Position numbers and translations under genes: made by a program
Origin: a bacterium
Lineage (GTDB): Bacteria > Patescibacteriota > Gracilibacteria > JAUYGZ01
Direction: 5' to 3'
DNA: 7,144 nucleotides
Assembly: GCA_030699855.1 (NCBI GenBank)
Contig: JAUYKR010000129.1
Coordinates: 1 to 7,144, forward strand
In this document: piece by piece, positions 6,200 through 7,144 of the stretch
How the letters are laid out: each line of letters opens with the position of its first letter
Numbering within the stretch: the stretch's first letter is position 1
Notes under the pieces: model-generated
The model's database searches: none
Seen by the model: only the letters and a program-made list of their open reading frames with translations
Told to the model about the DNA's origin: nothing

Positions 6200-6851
6200 T
6201 CCAAGCCTTTAAAAACTCTTTAACCACCGCGGCCGGATCTGCCGCCTTGACCACGCCGCTGGCGACCAAGACTCCGATCGCGCCCAGATCGAGACTTACT
6301 TTCACGTCCTCCAAGGTCTTTACTCCGGCTCCAACCAAGATCTGCCGCTGCGGAGAGATCTCCACTACTTTTTTGATAATGTCCGGCTGGGCGCTGGAAA
6401 CAGAAATGTCTCCTCCAATCAACTCCGGCGGCTCAAAAGCAATTTTATCGGGATCCCACTGGCGCTCGATTTCCACCGTTTTTTGATAGGAAGGTGAACA
6501 CACAATCGTGTAATGCTGAAAAACAGCCTGAGCCAGGGCTATAGAGGCTCCCAAGTCAGCATCTGCTTTCGGATACTCCGAATGATTTATAAGGGTACCT
6601 ACGATACCCCGGCTTTTGATCTCCTCTGGCAAGATGTGTCCGGTATGAGCCCCGTAACCCACGGCATCGACCGTTTGAGCAATCACTTTGACATTTTTTA
6701 CGGCCCTGACGCAGGATTCAAGGTCCAAAGCCTGAACAGCGATCAAAACCTCTGTGGGAGCATTCAAAGCGGCTTGATCAATGAGTTTTGCCAGCAGTAG
6801 GGCATTGGCACCCGTAGATTCGTGATAGGTCTTAAAGTTGATAACTAGCAT
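6195..6851 (-). CDS. tpiA: Triosephosphate isomerase, archaeal-type short form
   Basis: A cytoplasmic glycolytic/gluconeogenic enzyme of 218 aa that interconverts dihydroxyacetone phosphate and glyceraldehyde 3-phosphate. The TIM-barrel active site is complete: Asn5 and Lys7 (INFKTY), His90 (INHSE) and the catalytic Glu140 (FEPPELIGG). The phosphate-binding LVGAGVKTLEDV and GVLVASGVVKAADP follow. The length of about 220 residues, the PPELIG active-site loop, AHTGHILPE and SGVVKA are features of the archaeal TIM subfamily; common bacterial TIM is about 250 residues with an AYEPVWAIGTG loop. ATG at 6851 is preferred over TTG at 6857, since family members start right before (V)INFKTY. No Shine-Dalgarno is seen; eight T residues precede the start. 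Its stop lies in the 9-bp repeats, 38 bp before the fusion gene, so the two are probably co-transcribed. Confidence 0.95.
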   Translation of the reverse strand: MLVINFKTYHESTGANALLLAKLIDQAALNAPTEVLIAVQALDLESCVRAVKNVKVIAQTVDAVGYGAHTGHILPEEIKSRGIVGTLINHSEYPKADADLGASIALAQAVFQHYTIVCSPSYQKTVEIERQWDPDKIAFEPPELIGGDISVSSAQPDIIKKVVEISPQRQILVGAGVKTLEDVKVSLDLGAIGVLVASGVVKAADPAAVVKEFLKAWK

Positions 6852-6868
6852 GAGCAAAAAAAATGTGA

Positions 6869-6895
6869 CAGCACTAGATTAACGGAGAAGTGCTG
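6869..6895 (-). promoter_or_regulatory. Candidate tpiA promoter overlapping a CAGCACT inverted repeat
   Basis: On the minus strand TTGAAA (6903-6898; five of six to the -35 consensus) is followed after 16 nt by TAATCT (6881-6876), placing transcription start near 6869, about 18 nt before the tpiA ATG. A perfect 7-bp dyad, CAGCACT/AGTGCTG (6869-6875 and 6889-6895), brackets the -10 region and could be an operator. Alternatively it may form a leader hairpin, followed 5 nt later by T8, if transcription starts further upstream. The -10 match is poor, so confidence is low. Confidence 0.25.
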
Positions 6896-6925
6896 ATTTT
6901 CAATGAGGCTTTTAGTATTTAGACA

Positions 6926-6977
6926 TGCACAGGCGAAATTGTGGTTTTAAACAGAACCGCTCGCCTCCCCCTGTGCA
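6926..6977. ncRNA. Long imperfect stem-loop upstream of tpiA (possible structured leader)
   Basis: TGCACAGG (6926-6933) pairs perfectly with CCTGTGCA (6970-6977). Inside it, CGA (6934-6936) pairs with TCG (6961-6963), and GTGGTT (6941-6946) pairs with AACCGC (6955-6960) with one wobble, closing an 8-nt loop. The one-sided bulge is CCTCCC on the plus strand and GGGAGG on the minus strand; the latter is Shine-Dalgarno-like. An alternative register pairs AGGCGA with TCGCCT. Three nested stems within 52 nt suggest a structured RNA or a protein-binding site. It matches no riboswitch I recognise. Strand and function are not determined. Confidence 0.35.
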
Positions 6978-6988
6978 AAACCATTGTT

Positions 6989-7018
6989 ATTCGCACAAGA
7001 TTTATTGTGCGAATTATA
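6989..7018 (-). promoter_or_regulatory. Perfect -10 box with an overlapping 10-bp inverted repeat (putative operator)
   Basis: On the minus strand TATAAT (7018-7013) is a perfect -10 match, though no good -35 is seen 16-18 nt upstream. A perfect dyad, ATTCGCACAA (6989-6998), 6-nt spacer, TTGTGCGAAT (7005-7014), overlaps its end and covers the expected transcription start. This is the usual position of a repressor operator. Transcripts from here would carry a leader of about 150 nt containing the stem-loops before tpiA. TTTATTGTGC at the dyad (7001-7010) recurs exactly at 7082-7091. The dyad could also simply be a hairpin. Confidence 0.35.
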
Positions 7019-7144
7019 GAGCTGGTCTATCCAACCCATCCCCCGGCTAAAACGGCCCGCATTTTGCTTCCTGCAGGCTGTTTTATTGTGCTTCTGCTCG
7101 TAAGCTCAAATCCTGTTCCGCGACCGTTCCACTCTCACTCTTTC
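7019..7144. other. Right-edge stretch without a convincing gene
   Basis: No start-bounded coding frame is visible. On the minus strand one frame is open from the edge to a TAA at 7085-7083, giving 19 residues (KSESGTVAEQDLSLRAEAQ) that could be the C-terminus of a gene lying beyond the window. A run this short is also expected by chance. On the plus strand a frame from GTG 7088 is open to the edge and equally weak. The palindrome CCTGCAGG and a few short GC-rich pairs are present, but no terminator with a T-run. Confidence 0.2.

Noticed and set aside
6926..7018. FMN riboswitch upstream of the operon containing the flavokinase
   Set aside because: The region lacks the conserved RFN core sequences and multi-stem junction; only simple nested stems are present.
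7095..7125. tRNA T-arm-like string (GCTCAAATCC) near the right edge
   Set aside because: The T-stem does not pair properly, the usual T54 is replaced by C, and no matching acceptor, D or anticodon arms are found upstream.

Overview
The window holds seven protein-coding genes, one of them cut by the left edge, plus short non-coding stretches. It looks chromosomal and bacterial. The only mobile-type signal is one MITE-like palindromic repeat. Base composition is near 50% GC, stop codons are mixed (TAG, TAA, TGA), several genes lack a good Shine-Dalgarno sequence, and genes are tightly packed. An FtsA/PilM-type ATPase, a bacterial MnmA and a short archaeal-type triosephosphate isomerase would suit an uncultivated lineage such as a Candidate Phyla Radiation member (Peregrinibacteria-like). 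That placement is an inference from gene style, not a proven assignment.

Left half (+ strand): the C-terminal part of a SpoIIE/RsbU-type PPM serine phosphatase (1-719) ends at a 105-bp element with perfect 18-bp terminal inverted repeats (719-823). A four-gene, probably co-transcribed series follows: RppH-like Nudix hydrolase (896-1324), FtsA-like actin-fold ATPase (1349-2590), MnmA tRNA 2-thiouridylase (2587-3675, ATGA overlap) and a ten-helix EamA/DMT transporter (3684-4526). The series runs from RNA 5'-end processing through division or assembly to tRNA modification, with no single pathway evident.

Right half (- strand, convergent with the first block across a 13-bp gap): an archaeal-type triosephosphate isomerase (6195-6851) is followed by a remarkable fusion gene (4540-6156). 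Its first ~420 residues are a 12-helix O-antigen ligase/polymerase-like membrane protein carrying the WaaL signature H-N-x9-G-x2-G. Its last ~118 residues are a complete riboflavin kinase (flavokinase) domain with the PTAN motif and catalytic Glu. Predicted topology puts the kinase in the cytoplasm, directly after the last membrane helix. An internal GGAG-N5-ATG could also give a free kinase domain. Five 9-bp tandem repeats join the tpiA stop codon to the fusion gene's start codon.

The right end (6858-7144) has no convincing gene. It holds three dyad structures and candidate promoters that could form a structured leader and control region for tpiA and the fusion gene.

The main candidate for something undescribed is the ligase-flavokinase fusion. 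The composite palindromic element and the structured tpiA leader come next.
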